This document shows positions 22,180 through 34,510 of a stretch of DNA of 64,000 bases, one piece after another. The notes beneath the pieces were generated by a model. It made no database searches, was not told the origin of the DNA, and was given only the letters and a program-made list of their open reading frames with translations. The stretch comes from Tachypleus tridentatus. Lineage: Eukaryota > Arthropoda > Merostomata > Xiphosura > Limulidae. The stretch covers positions 155,639,290-155,703,289 of the forward strand of contig NC_134834.1 in NCBI RefSeq assembly GCF_004210375.1. The letters run 5' to 3'. The position numbers and the translations under genes were made by a program. Every line of letters begins with the position of its first letter. The first letter of the stretch is position 1.

Positions 22180-23140
22180 CTTTGAAAGATTGCATTTGTG
22201 ACATTAATCCAGTTTGGTTGAACTACATTTATAACAGCACACTTTGCTTTCTTCCATTCAGTCACTCTTCTAACCAATTAGCTAATTTATTCCGCACATC
22301 TATAGAGATACATTTTTTACAAGCCTTTAATGTAGCCCCTTGTCAAAGGCTTTCTGAAAATCCAAGTACACCAAATCTACATCCTTACCTACAACTATAT
22401 AATTAGTAACATTTTCAGGTAATGTCAAAAGATTTGTAAGACAAAGTTTTCTCTTAGTGAAACGCACCATATCTAGCATCCAATAAAATTCTAAACTTTG
22501 TTAAGTGACTTTGTAAACCATCTTTTATCAGACTTTTCAAATCTTTACCCATAACTGATACAAGACAAATAGATCTATAATTGCTGGGACCAGTTTTTAT
22601 CTTTAAAAAGAGGAGTAATATTAACCAGTCTTCTGGTATCTGCTCACTATTCAAGGACTTATGAAAAATAGCAAGTGGCTCATATATCCAATCCTTAAAT
22701 CTCTTCAAAACCTTTGGAGAAATATCATCTAACCCAGGAACCTTAAAATTCCTGATTTTTTAAACAAGCTCAAAATTAATGTGACCATCTTCAAGATGAG
22801 AAAGATTGCTTTAATCTTCATTAGTAAAACCTGCAGAAAAATAATAATTTATGTGTATTTTCTTATAGCAAAATCATATAGTCTATCTGCTGTATCCACC
22901 GAGAGGAATCAAAACCTTTATTTAAATCGAAAGACTTACCGTTGTCTTACCGGGGACAAGAATTTAATAACCTAGCCATTCCATAATCATCAGATAGGAG
23001 CCTTTCTTTATCATTCCTTAAAGGTCCTAACCCCATCCTAACATTTTGTCTACTCTTAATGTATTTACAGAAATCATTATTGTTTATTTTTACATTTTCA
23101 GCCATCATTTTGTTCGTTCTTATTTTGATTACCTAGTTTC
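22180..23140 (-). mobile_element. CR1-like LINE fragment
   Basis: The minus strand reads IYEPLAIFHKSLNSEQIPED, then SNYRSICLVSVMGK (reverse-transcriptase fingers), then after frame changes VDLVYLDFQKAF-like text and a WLEEWLNGRKQ-like end near 22230. An upstream KYIKSRQNVRMGLGPL segment (about 22990-23070) belongs to the linker before the reverse transcriptase. A SINE B copy interrupts it at 22850-22957. No endonuclease or 3' end is visible. Confidence 0.68.
22850..22957 (-). mobile_element. SINE family B, decayed
   Basis: Reverse-orientation copy of the family whose head is CCCGCTAGTACAGCGGTA: it reads TTTTCTTATAGCAAAATCAT, CTATCTGCTGTATCCACCGA and CTTACCGTTGTCTTACCGGGG. It is more diverged than the copies at 24.2-24.6 kb. 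Confidence 0.7.
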
Positions 23141-23190
23141 CTCTTTGATCGACTTTCTTGATATTCTATAATATTCTAAATCTCGTCAAA

Positions 23191-23363
23191 CCAGTCGTGG
23201 GAAACGTCATAATGTGACAATCAGTCCCACTGTGCTGTTAGAATATTTTAATACTGGCAGTGAATGATGTTGATTAGCTACCTTTTCTCTCGTCTATCGC
23301 TTTTACGTTAGGGGTGTCCAGCCCTCAAGTAACTTTATGCAAAATTCAACAAACAAACAAAGA
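23191..23363 (+). mobile_element. SINE family A, 5'-truncated and decayed
   Basis: Starts in the body at CCAGTCGTGGGAAACGTCAT and runs through TAATGTGACAATCAGTCCC to CAAGTAACTTTATGCAAAATTC and (CAAA)n. It has many substitutions compared with 9148-9421, so it is an older copy. Confidence 0.72.
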
Positions 23364-23813
23364 AGATCGAGATGCGAGTCATCTTCACGTCAGGGCAAAC
23401 TTCCTCCAGCAAACATGATAAAACTTATTATCATAAAGTTTGTAATAAAATCACTTTAACTGCAGACGTTTGCTTTCTCGGGGTGTTTTTCACTTCTCTG
23501 GTTTCGAAATAGAAATGGATGGAAAAAACTGAAGCATTTGATATATATATTATGTTTCCCACATTTCACTGCCCAAATGGCCTTTCGCATAGTACGTAAT
23601 ACTGAGATGAGCGATGAGAGTAAAAATATATTCAGAAATGCTATATAAATATTGAGCATAATGCTTTTCTGAGGAATTACAAAGGTAGTGTAATAACATT
23701 AATGAATAAATTTTCCTTTGAACACATATTAAAAGGTTATTCCACATGCTAATATTGGCATATACAACCATACTAGATTTGGTAATTCAAATCAGTAATT
23801 ACTAATACTTAAT
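23364..23813. other. No gene recognised
   Basis: Two overlapping minus-strand frames (23456-23771) show no domain. The last 11 bases are the target duplication of the next SINE. Confidence 0.5.
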
Positions 23814-24090
23814 CGTTTGTTTTTGTTTTCTTGCGTTTCACGCAAAACTACACGGGAGCTATCTGCGCCAGCCGTCCCTAATATAGCAGTGTAAGACTAG
23901 AGGAAAGGCAGCTATTCATCACCACACACCGCCAACTCTTGGGGTACTCTTTTACCAACGAATAGTTATAGTTGGATTGACCGTCACACTATAGCGCCCC
24001 CACGGCTGAAAGGGCGAGCATGTTTTGCTGTGACGGGGATTCGAACCCGCGACCCCCGGATTACAAGTCGAGTGCCTTAACCGCCGGGTT
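23814..24090 (-). mobile_element. SINE family A, full length
   Basis: Flanked by the perfect 11-bp duplication TAATACTTAAT (23803-23813 and 24091-24101). The reverse-oriented head includes a consensus-like B box (GGGATTCGAACCC at 24036-24048 on the plus strand). Body and tail match the 9148 copy. Confidence 0.9.
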
Positions 24091-24248
24091 TAATACTTAA
24101 TAATATACTAAAAGTTAGTAGTGATACTAGTACTATCTCCGATATATTCAAACGACCATAAACGTTAAACTATAAAAATAACAAAAGCGTATTTTCTTAA
24201 CGAATTAGGCCTTATGTAAAATTACAGGTTGTTTAATTAATACAGTAT

Positions 24249-24368
24249 CCCCCCGCTAGTACAGCGGTATGTCTCCGTATTTACAACGCTAAAATCAGGG
24301 GTTCCATTCCCCTCGGTGGGCTGAGGAGATAGCGCGGTGTGTCTTTGGTATAAGAAAAACACAAACAC
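24249..24368 (+). mobile_element. SINE family B
   Basis: Head CCCGCTAGTACAGCGGTATG with a B-box-like GGGGTTCCATTCCCC, body GGTGGGCTGAGGAGATAGCG, tail GTCTTTGGTATAAGAAAAAC followed by CACAAACAC. It forms an inverted pair with the copy at 24467-24593. Confidence 0.82.
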
Positions 24369-24466
24369 TTTGATGCAGTATTTATAGGGTGAGTTATGAC
24401 TTATCGCGTGAATTTCATAAATACGGTACTTAAAATTGCCTTATCTAGTTAAAACTGGTAAGAGTA

Positions 24467-24593
24467 TGTATGTGTATGGTTTTTCTTATAGCAAAGCCAT
24501 ATCGGGCTATCTGCTAAATCCACCGAGGAGAATCAAACCCCTGATTTTAGCGTTGTAAATGTGTAGACTTATCGCTGTACTAGCGGGGTAAAA
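24467..24593 (-). mobile_element. SINE family B, with target duplication
   Basis: Bracketed by the 9-bp duplication GTAAGAGTA (24458-24466 and 24594-24602). It reads TTTTTCTTATAGCAAAGCCA at the left and ACTTATCGCTGTACTAGCGG at the right, the reverse of the preceding SINE B. Confidence 0.85.
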
Positions 24594-24602
24594 GTAAGAG
24601 TA

Positions 24603-25060
24603 AAAACAGCAACTGAAGCTTGGTTTGTGAACATTGTTTCATACAACATAATTTCATTCTCATGAAGTCAAGACTTTAGTTTTAAAACCAAATCAAATAC
24701 TGTCAAAATGCGTGTTCTAGATGTTTCTTAGTTCTAAATTCTACGATGCGTTTGAAGATTTTGTTTTGCTTTAGGCATTAGTGAACTGAACCCTAACTTT
24801 TCTACAGTAATTAATATGCACAATTTGACATAATAATAATATGATGATGAAATCTAATTTTTAGTCTGCACTTAAAGTTTGTTAGTATGTTAGTTATTTT
24901 GTTATACAGATCAGATGTCCATACTAAGTATGATGTTAGTATGGTGGTCTCGCAGGAGCCTTGAGTTAACGTGTTCTCTACCAGTAACAAGGAAAAAACC
25001 AGCACAAGATAAAAGTGTAGCAGACCAAAGCTTCTGTATTTTGTGGTAAATGAATTATGC
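24603..25060. other. No gene recognised
   Basis: AT-rich gap between the SINE pair and the hAT transposon. One short minus-strand frame has no domain. Confidence 0.5.
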
Positions 25061-25068
25061 CTATAGAC

Positions 25069-27317
25069 CAGTGGTGCACAAAGTCCGGCCCGCCACGTCT
25101 AAAGGGAGAGTCAAACATAGAGATTTCGCGTCTGCGCAAAGATTAAGTGCTATAGAAGAATATATATCAGATTAGATATTGGATAGCTCCATATTTGTGT
25201 CGAACAACAATGAAAATTTAATAAGCAAATCTCGTTAATGCATAGGCCTTTAATCATTGGCGCAATGACGTAATATTTCCATAATTACGAAATCTCACCC
25301 GTTTTAATTGTTTTTCGAGATTTACTTAGGAGCCTTATTTTGATATTATTTCGTAACAAAAATAGCAACTAATCGTAAAAGAAAAGTTGATGACGAAAAC
25401 CGGCAGTTTCATGATGATTGGACTGTGCAATACTGTTTTGTTCAACAACAGAAGAACGTGATTTGTCTGCTACGTCATTCAACAGTAGCAATGGCGAAGG
25501 TATCCAATATAATTATGAGTCGAAGCATAAAGATTTCCACAACGTTGTCGGTGATGAACGAACAACTCGAATTGAATCTCTGCGGCGGTCGCTGAATCAC
25601 CAGCAAAAAGTTTTCTCAAAGCAGTCAGCAGATTTAGGTGCAGCGTGTGAGGTCAGTTACAATATTTCGTTGATGATAGCATAATCTGGCCGACCGTTCA
25701 CTGATGGTGATTTTGTCAAGCAATGTATGATTACTGCATCGGAAAAGTTGTGTCCGGAAGCAGTTCGCAAGCTGCAGATGGTGGCTTTGAATCGTATGAC
25801 AGTTCGACGAAGAATTTCACACCTCTCAACAGACGTGACAAGGCAGCTTACTAATAAAGCAGCCAACTTTGTTTACTTCTCTTCGGCAACAGACGAGTCG
25901 ACTGACATCAGTTCAACAGCACAGCTACTAGTTTTTGTTCGTGGTGTGTCGTCATCGTTTGATATCACAGAGGAATTAATCGGCATGGGTTCCATGAAGG
26001 GTCAGACAACTGGGTCTGCTCTATTCGAGAAGACAGTACGACTGTGTAGTAGTGTTTCATTGGATTTCACGAAACTGGTAAGTGTGACAACTGATGAAGC
26101 ACCAGCCATGACCGGAGAAAGTAGCAGGCTGGTAGTACTGTTGATGAAGCATCGAGGAAAGCAGAACAGACAGTTGGTGAAGTTGCACTCTATTATTCAT
26201 CAACAGAACCTGTGCAGTAAAGAACTTGGTTTTAAGGCACTGATTGCATTAGTGACGAAAACCATTAATTTCATCAAATCACGAGAACTCAATCACCGTT
26301 AGTTTCGAAGTCTTCTTGAAGAAATTGATTCAAACTATGGTGACCTTGTGTATCACTGTGAAGTACGCTGGCTGAGTCGAGGGAAGATGCTCAGAAGATT
26401 CTGGGAGTTGATTGATGAAGTTATAGAATTCCTCAGAAGCAAGAACAGACACAGAAGTGATTTCAATGACTGATCCAGCATGGCAAGCTGATTTGACCTT
26501 TCTGGTCGACATGACACAACACTTGAATGATCTGAATTTAAAGTTGCAAGACAAAACTCAGCTTGTCTGTCAGCTTGCAAATCACGTCTTAGCTTTCAGG
26601 ACAAAGTTGCAGTTGTTCCGGCAGCAAACAGCGTCAGGCAACTTTTCAGTCACAGCTACAGAAGAATCAGGACATTGACACAAGTTTATGTTGAGAAGTT
26701 AGATACCTTGATTCAATTCTTCAACTCACAATTTCATAACTTTGACCAATGCAGGTTGTTGATGAAACTTTTTGCTGATCCGTTTAGTGTGTTAGTGGAT
26801 GACTTGTCAGAATATCAGTTCGAACTTACTGATCTCCAGGCATCTGATGAACTGCATGCTATTTACCGAGAAAACAGCCTGCTTGACTTCTACGAAACGT
26901 TGATACATTTGCTAATCTGAAAGAGAATACACTTGTCCAAACCAGCATGTTTGGCAGCACGTACTGCTGCGAGTAGGCTTTCTCGCATATGAAACTGAAC
27001 AAAAACAACAGACTTATGATCATCTGGAAGCAGTCTTGCGTCTTTCAACATCAGACATCAAGCCGGACATTTTTAAGTTCGTAGATGACATGCAGCACCA
27101 TCCATCGCACTGACTTTGTGACAGTTGACGTATCATAACATTTCTTAGAATAATGTGCAAGCTCTTTGATATAATCTTTATTTGTGTGTTCTTAAATGTG
27201 ATGTCCATCTTGTGTGAAACAACTGCGGGACGATTTTAATCTTCACTTTTTTGTGGCCCCAAGCGGTTACGAGAAGTCTGTTTGGGGCCCCTGACTCAAA
27301 AAGTTTGTGCACCGCTG
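25069..27317 (+). mobile_element. hAT DNA transposon with both ends
   Basis: Terminal inverted repeats CAGTGGTGCACAAA (25069) and its complement with one mismatch (TTTGTGCACCGCTG, ending 27317). It is flanked by the perfect 8-bp duplication CTATAGAC (25061-25068 and 27318-27325), diagnostic of hAT. The 2249-bp length and internal transposase remnant suggest a complete but mutated copy rather than a deletion derivative. Confidence 0.92.
25375..27113 (+). pseudogene. hAT transposase, GTF2IRD2/FAM200-like, broken
   Basis: Order of parts: a decayed BED-finger region (about 25375-25530, frame change at the finger, then YESKHKDFHNVV), a linker with RRSLNHQQKVFSKQ, and a 191-codon open frame (25727-26302). 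That frame carries FSSATDESTDISSTAQLLVF (first catalytic Asp region), LVSVTTDEAPAMTG (second) and SIIHQQNLCS. After a stop come YHCEVRWLSRGKMLRRFWEL (RW block) and, past further frame shifts, a dimerisation tail with MKLNKNK-like and DIFKFVDDMQHHPSH-like text ending at the TGA at 27111. About four inactivating changes are visible. Its closest named relatives are the hAT-derived halves of vertebrate GTF2IRD2-type proteins; that reflects family membership, not orthology. Confidence 0.82.
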
Positions 27318-27325
27318 CTATAGAC

Positions 27326-28735
27326 GAAAAATATGTGGAACTCATCTGACACAGTCGGATCCAATCAAAAGTAAAGTTGTGTATATTGGACATTACAGTA
27401 TTATTCTTATACTTTAACCATTAAAATAAAACGAAATTGATGAGAAAAAGTTGGTTGTTCATTTGTTGACAAAGTACTTAAAGGTTCATAGACGCTGTAC
27501 GTCGGATAGTTATAAGGCAAAAATAGGGAGTGAGGTAAATCTTTGAATAAGGAATGAGCCGCAGCCTGTTGAAACTAAAACACAGAAAACTGTAATGAAG
27601 GTGTTGAGTTTTTATGGGTTACAATAAGCGATTTCAAGAGTAGATAGTTTTAAATCACATTTGGGACCACAACATGGTTTTTGATAAATGTACAACCTGG
27701 AGCATTTTAAAAGTGACTTTTCTACCTCAGAAGGTTTCAAAAGTGACAAATGATATTACTGTATATTTAACGATCTGTGATCTATAAAGTTTTCAATCAA
27801 AGTGACATGAGGACATTTCAGTAAGCAGTATTAGATATTTTACCCACCCCATTCTCCTCTACTTTTGATTATTAACTAATGCAGATTTGTCAAATAATTT
27901 TTTCTTAGTGCACATATCAAATTTTTGCAACATGCAAGTATATTTTATCTCAATTAAAAGCATGACCGATTTGTACAGTTTTCATATAAATGATTATTGG
28001 TTTATCTATTGTTTATAATTAAATGGATGTTTTTTCAAAATGTATTTCATAAGTTCATTGATTTTGTAAATTCATATTTATATGCACAAAAATATTTTAC
28101 ATTTTTAGTTTATAATTTTATTCAGTAACGAACAGTATAAAACAGAAAAGTAAATTAACATATAATAATTTATCAGTTTGGAGAGGTAAAATTATTTACT
28201 TTCAGAATGTTTCAGTTTCTCCATTTAAACACATTTTACTTAAATCATATGGAAGTGAATATGCCTGTAGAATAGAATTGGTGGGAGAATGACACACTTT
28301 TGTGACCTCTGATTATGTAGTTTACAAACAAGTTATGTATATATTTGAAGGATGTAATTAGAATTATTATGTGGTTTTAAAGTACAAATTATTACAAAAT
28401 GTTAAATTGATGCATTAAATATCCCTCTTAGAGATAAAATGGTAACTCAAAGATGCTTTATCTATTGGGTACCTCCTGAATTTAACTTGAATGTTAAAAA
28501 ATTAAAAATCATAATACTACCTTAAAAAGTATAAAGAATGGGTTCAGGGATAGAAATAGATATGTGCCACTTTTGAAAGTACTCCTAAGGCCTAGACCTC
28601 CAGTAAATGTAGGAGTGAATTACTTAGTATGAGAGATAAATATCATATTTAAAGATAAACTCATTCAATATTATTATAAAGTTAGGAATATTAGGAACAT
28701 AATTATTCAGATCAAAGCTCAAACTGAATAATTAT
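27326..28735. other. No gene recognised
   Basis: About 1.4 kb of AT-rich sequence with no open frame of note and no repeat detected. Confidence 0.55.
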
Positions 28736-28739
28736 GATA

Positions 28740-30100
28740 TTTTTATAGGTCAGTGAGTAGTAGAAAAGTATTACAAGATTATTGGAAGTTGACTAATGCT
28801 AATCCCATATTCAAAATAGGTAACAATCATTGTTCAGGTAATTATAGGCCAGTTAGTCTCACATCACTAATGGAAAGGTTTTGGAGAGTGTGATTAAAGA
28901 TGCACTGTAGAGTCACTAAAAGTGATTTAATGTGGTATCAAAGAGCCAGCATGATTTCAATACGGAAAAAGTCTTATTTAACAAATCTTCTGAAATTCCT
29001 CGAGAATGTTACTGCAAGAGTTGATGAATGTAGTACTGTGAATTTCATTTACTGTGATTTTCAGAAAGCTTTTGATAAGGTACCTCACAAAAGACTAGTT
29101 AGAAAAATTATATCTATGGGTAGGGGAAAGATTATTAAATTGGATTGAAAGTTGGCTAGGGAGTAGTAATAAATGTAGTTAGATCTTACTGGATCACAGT
29201 TACAAGCTGTGTGCCTCATGGTTCTGTGCTGGGTCCTCTGCTTTTTATTACTTATATTAACGAAATTGATTTTGGAATTATTAATAAAATTTTGAAGTTT
29301 GCAGATGACATTAAGGTTTTTGGGATGGCTAGCTGTATCAGAGATGCTGCAGACTTACAGGGATATTTAGATCAATTGAAGCATTGGGCCAATATATGGC
29401 AGATGATGTTTAACTATTAAAATGCAAGGTGATGCATGTAGGTTTTTCACAATTTAAATAAGAATACATTAAATAAAGTGGTTGAAGAAAAAAAATTTGG
29501 TGTTTTGATTGAAAAATTGCTTAAGTCATCGAAACAGTGTGTTACACTTAGCAATAGAGCCAATAAAACTTTGGGTAGCATCAATAGAAATATTGACAAG
29601 GGATATTGTGTTTCACTGTGCAGAACACTCGTAATGCCAAATTTAGAGTGTTGCTCCCTCCTTCAAGAACATTGAATTATTGGATAAAGTTCAGAGACTA
29701 AGACAATATCTTGGATGGTGTGATTGTCCTTTGAGGAAAGATTAAAATCTCTAAACTTCTTTTTTTGGAGAATAGCAGGGTCAGAGTGGATTTGAATGAG
29801 GAGTTTAAGATTATTAAAAGTATTGATAAGAAACATCCATAAAGCTTTTTGTGTTGAGCAGTGAAAACAATAGGTTGAGGGAGATAAATTAAAATTTTGG
29901 CAGCATAGAAGTCATCTGCAGTTTAGACAATATTACTTTACAAACAGAGTGGTTGGTTTTTGTAATGAGCTGCTTTCAAGGGTGGTGGAGGTAGAAAATT
30001 TAAAAAGATTGGATGAATAGAAGAGTAGTAAGGAGTTGTTATAGTTGGGAGTTGGAGGGGACATCATTGATGGGCTAATAAACTCCTTTTTATCCCTTTA
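28740..30100 (+). mobile_element. CR1-like LINE, 5'-truncated
   Basis: Reverse-transcriptase blocks in order: GNYRPVSLTSLMERF (about 28840), CDFQKAFDKVPHKRLVRKI (about 29055), GSVLGPLLFITYINEIDFGI (29221), KILKFADDIKVFG (29290; a FADD catalytic box is retained), WANIWQMMFNY (29390), then KKFGVLIEKLLKSSKQC and NKTLGSINRNIDKGY (29490-29610). The C-terminal end fades by about 30100. There are frame changes between blocks and no endonuclease upstream. The blocks are among the clearest in the window. Confidence 0.8.
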
Positions 30101-30214
30101 AAATTTTATGAGTTATGAAACTTGATTAGATTTGGAGAAAATTGATACCAGGAATTATTCTGAAATTATATGTTATGTGACAATCACAGATGTTGAAGAG
30201 CAAGGATAAAGTGA

Positions 30215-32790
30215 ATCTTTATATACGCCCCTCGGTGTGGATTCCTGCATGTGGTGAGGGGACCTCCCAGAGAAGGTTCTGTTCTTTCAGTTTACCTCCT
30301 CTGAGATCTAAACATCTATCCACGTGTTTGCCGTGTGAGGCGGGCCGTGAAGGGGAGGAAAGGATCCTGGTAGTTGAGGGTCCAACCCAAACATGCCACT
30401 TTGGCCTTGAATTTTTGTAGATGGGCAGCCTTAGGGTGGCTCCCCTTGGGTCAGTAGGTTGGTACACTTGGGCTACAGTGGGAGTGCAGATAGACCTCTC
30501 TGTGCCTCCAAAAGAATCATTCTCTAAAGAAATAAAAAGTATTTTGACCTACATGGTTAAAAAGTTGATAAATCAACTTCAACACCCATCTCTGTCCTTT
30601 ACATACATTCCAACAAATCCCAAGATCCACTTCCTTTGGTGCCAGGTACAGGCATTTCTTTGAATACATCTTCTGCTCCCACCCCAAGATGCAAAACGAT
30701 CATTCGTTCACGTCCTCAGTCACTGGAATCCCCTTCCAACAGCAAATACCTGCCCAATCGACCAGGGCAAAACCCATGGAGGTCAATAGACCTCCCTCAA
30801 ATATGGAGAGTAAGGAAAAAAGACGTGGTTTTCCACCCAGTTCACATAAATAAAAATGGCCACCTTGATACAATGGAACTGTCGAGGTTTACTTTCTAAT
30901 CTGGATGACATCAAAACACTGATTGCTTCCTACCATCCTCTATGTCTTTCCTTACAGGAAACATTCTGAAACCTGCCGATACAGTCACCATTAGGCGGTT
31001 TTCTTTGTACATAAATGACGGGCTGTGTGATGGACGAGTGCATGGAAGGGTGGCACTGTTGGTTGATCAGCATGTGGCCATCCTGTCTTTGTCACTCGGC
31101 ACACCCACTGGAGGCTGTAACCATTTGTGTTTCCTTGGGTCATACCATCACTGTTTGTTCTCTCTACCTGTCGCCTCGAGAGACATATGATCAACCAGAC
31201 TTTCATGCTCTTATTGAACAGTTGTTGTCTCCCTTTTTAATCCTGGGGACTTTAATGGGCATTGTTTCCTCTGGGGAAGTGCTAATATTGATGGGAGAGG
31301 TCGCACTGTAGAGCAAATGCTCTCTGATCACAACTTTTCTACTTTCAATACTGGTTTTTCTACTTATTTTCATGCATCTAGTCAGTCCTTTACTGCTATT
31401 GATCTCTCAGTTTGCTACCCTTCATTATTCTCCCATTTTTCATGCATGGTTAACAATAATCCATGAGGCAGTGATCATTTTCCTATAATTTTGAGAGAAA
31501 CTGGCCGTGGTCTATGCCACCAGACCAGCGTGCCTCGGTGGAAGTTGGATACTTCCAACTGGTCCATTTTTCACTACTCTCACAGAACTTTATCCTGCCA
31601 TCGTCTGTAAGCTATCAATAGACGACTATGTAGCAGCAGTAACTGACTGTATTATACAAACAGCTGCTCAATGTATTCCTAAAACCTCGACACGTTTTTC
31701 ACTATATCCTCGCTGTGATGGAATCCTGCCTGTCACATGGCATGGAAGGCTCAAAAACGAGCCTAGGATACTTTTCGTAGATATCCCACACTCTCAAACT
31801 GCATTGCTCTTCAGCAGGCCCGTGCACATGCTCTGTGGGTAAAATATCAAAGCCAGAAAGAATCTTGGATTAAGTCCACAACCAGCATATTTTCTATTAC
31901 CAATTCCAAAGTCATATGGGACAAGATTTAAAAGTTTAGTGGGCAATATAATTCTATCCCTCTCTTGATCTTGCTTTCTGACAGCATCACCGATACTCTA
32001 GGTGAAAGCCTTTGCCGAGTATCTAGCGCTTCTGCTTCTTCCTCCACCTTCTTAGCCATCAAGACTCGGGCAGAGCGATCACCTCTTTCCTTTTGAGCTG
32101 ATTGTCTCTATGACTATAATCGTCCCTTTACACTGGTGGAACTCAAACTGGCCCTTCATCGGTCTGGCAGTACATCAGTTGGACCTGATGATGTACATTA
32201 TGAAATACTGCGCCATCTATCTCCTGATTCTCTTGGTATTCTTCTGATTGGTTTTAACAGGATCTGACAGAAGAATGTTTTTTTGACATCTGGCACCAGG
32301 CTACTGTCCTACCTTTCCCTAAGCCTGGGAAGGATCCCAAGATTCCTTTAAACTACCGCCCAATTGCTTTGACGAGCTGTATCTGTAAGACTTTAGAGAG
32401 GATGGTTAATGCTCGTCTTGTTTGGTTCCTCGAATCAAACAACCTCTTCTCGTCCAACCAGTGTGGGTTTTGACGACAGCACTCCACCGTGGACCATTTG
32501 ATTCGATTTGAAGTGTCAATCAGAGAAGCCTTTCTCAAACGACAACATATTGTATCAATAGTCTTTGACATTTAGAAGGCTTATGATACAAAATAGAAGT
32601 ATGGCATTTTGCGAGACCTCTATATATATGGATTACGTGGCCATTTGCCCATTTTATTAAAAAAATTTAATAGGCAGGAGATTCCAAATTTGTATGGGTT
32701 CGACACTTTGCAATCCTTTTCTATGGGAACTTGAAATCTCTCAGGGCTGTGTTTGAGTGTCACACTTTTCAGTATAAAAATTATACAAAT
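30215..32790 (+). mobile_element. I/Jockey-like LINE, broken, includes 5' region
   Basis: It begins with a GC-richer leader (about 30225-30480) unlike its AT-rich surroundings. Endonuclease parts follow: MATLIQWNCRGLLSNLDDIK and LCLSLQETF (about 30855-30965), a GDFNGH-like motif split by a frameshift near 31240, and SDHFPIIL (about 31470). Reverse-transcriptase parts: GPDDVHYEILRHLSPDSLG (about 32170), YRPIALTSCICKTLERMVNA (about 32350), STVDHLIRFEVSIREAFLK (about 32480) and KAYDT (about 32580). It stops before the catalytic YADD region. Many stops are present. Confidence 0.72.
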
Positions 32791-33300
32791 AAACTACATT
32801 TAATACTTTACTACTTTGTGCCAGAAAATCTGAAAAAATATATAGTTATAGCATTTTTGTTGTTTTTTAAAATTTTAATGAAATATTTAAACTTACATTC
32901 TGGACACCACAATGATGATAAGTCGTATACTTAGTAACGTGTTCAGAGTTCAAATGTTAAACTATGTTAAATAAAGTAGTGTAGAGATAAATCAAACAGT
33001 TGTATTGTGTGGCATGTAGTTCATAAAGAAGGCTTCGTACAAAAAATATAGGTGGATTCACACAGGAATAAAGTCATGCCTTTTAAAGGTAAGAAGTAAG
33101 AAATGTATCATTACTTTACTTTTAAAAGTAAATACTTTACTGACCATCTATGAAGATGAATTAAAATACATTTCCTCCATAAAAATACATCATTTTACCC
33201 TAAACGATAATAAGACAGTATGTGTCAAAGAATTTGGAAGAATTACTCAGAACAACAAAGCCAAATATGTGTAAAAACCCATACAGATGTAGTTTTACAA
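32791..33300. other. No gene recognised
   Basis: AT-rich sequence between the LINE end and a SINE. No domain or repeat seen. Confidence 0.5.
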
Positions 33301-33445
33301 GTTTTGTTTGTTTGTTTTTTAATTTCGCACAAAGTTACTCGAGGGCTATCTGAGCTAGCTGTCCCTCATTTAGCAGTGTAGAACTAGAGGGAAGGCAGCT
33401 AGTCATCATCACGTACCGCCAACTCTTGGGTTACTCTTTTACCAA
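33301..33445 (-). mobile_element. SINE family A, 5'-truncated
   Basis: Reverse orientation: starts with (TTTG)n and AATTTCGCACAAAGTTACTC, runs through CTAGTCATCATCACGTACCG, and breaks off at TTTTACCAACTC. The tRNA-like head is missing. Confidence 0.82.
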
Positions 33446-34199
33446 CTCTTTTAGAATATGTACATAAAACCTAACTTGGAGGAACCATGTAATAAAATAT
33501 ATCTGACAAAAGTATTTTTTTATCTTGTTTGCAATTAAAGAATTGCTTATATTTTACAAGAAATATGCATTTGATTTGATGATGAAATATAAGGTATTTA
33601 TTATAATTAAATTCACATTAAACTAATATAGTGTTAGGTTGTTATATGTTTGATATTTGATATTGTATTCTTTATTTAGTTTTTAACAGTTTAATGATAA
33701 GAAAATTAATTATGATCATGCTTTACCATCGTGAAAAAGACATTGACACCAATAAGATTGCTGTTGTGACAATAGTGTTTCAAACACATCTTTGTTTGTT
33801 GTGCCACTTCCAGCCTGATGAGCTCTGGCTTGAGTAAAATGCAGTGAATATGACAAACATAATGTGGTTCAAAGAGAGTTATTATATACATGCCTAATTC
33901 TTGGAAATCACTAATGGACTACGTATAGAATGCAATGCTTAAAATATAATAGATCTAATACTAATGACTAATAACAAGTGAATTAATATATACAACTTAC
34001 TTTGTTATACGTTAATTGTTTGACAATAATACCAAATGCAAAAGACCATAGTAGCAGAGTTATGATGCTTAAGAAGCGAAACGTTTTTAAATATTTTCCT
34101 CCAAAAGTGTTCTAATACTTGCAACTAACTTTTCTTCATTGTTTCATGTATAATCCAATCATGCTTTTTATGTATTTGATATAAAAATAGTAAAACAGC
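33446..34199. other. No gene recognised
   Basis: AT-rich, with only short frames and no domain. Confidence 0.5.
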
Positions 34200-34510
34200 T
34201 CACAGTTTAGTGTCGTGCTGCCGTTACAGCCATGAGAGGCAGCAACGTTTTAAACATATTCACCATATTTTGACGTTGGACAATGTCACCGGCAATGGTG
34301 ACACTGTCCACTTCAGTTATATTTTAAGTTTTTAAGGGCCATTGGCCTTTTAAACTCAATTTAAACATTTAATTTAAAAATTTGACTCTGTTTTGTTTTA
34401 ACATGCCTCCTTTTTACGTATTTTAATAATTTTTTAAAATTTTCTTTTACCTGTCGTATGGTGTAAATAGCCTAGTTGCTTTGCGCTAATAAACTTCAAC
34501 CAATCAACCT
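34200..34510. repeat. Repeat-like unit with a strong hairpin, class unknown
   Basis: The segment begins near CACAGTTTAGTGTCGTGCTG and ends at a retroposon-like tail (GCGCTAATAAACTTCAACC, then AATCAACC). At 34275-34306 a 13-base arm GGACAATGTCACC pairs with GGTGACACTGTCC around a 6-base loop, with one mismatch. It is less AT-rich than its flanks. Only one copy is in the window, so repeat status is inferred from the tail style. Confidence 0.35.

Noticed and set aside
24030-24090. tRNA gene (B box and tRNA-like head)
   Set aside because: The head continues into SINE body sequence with a CAAA tail and a target duplication; it is a tRNA-derived SINE, not a tRNA gene.
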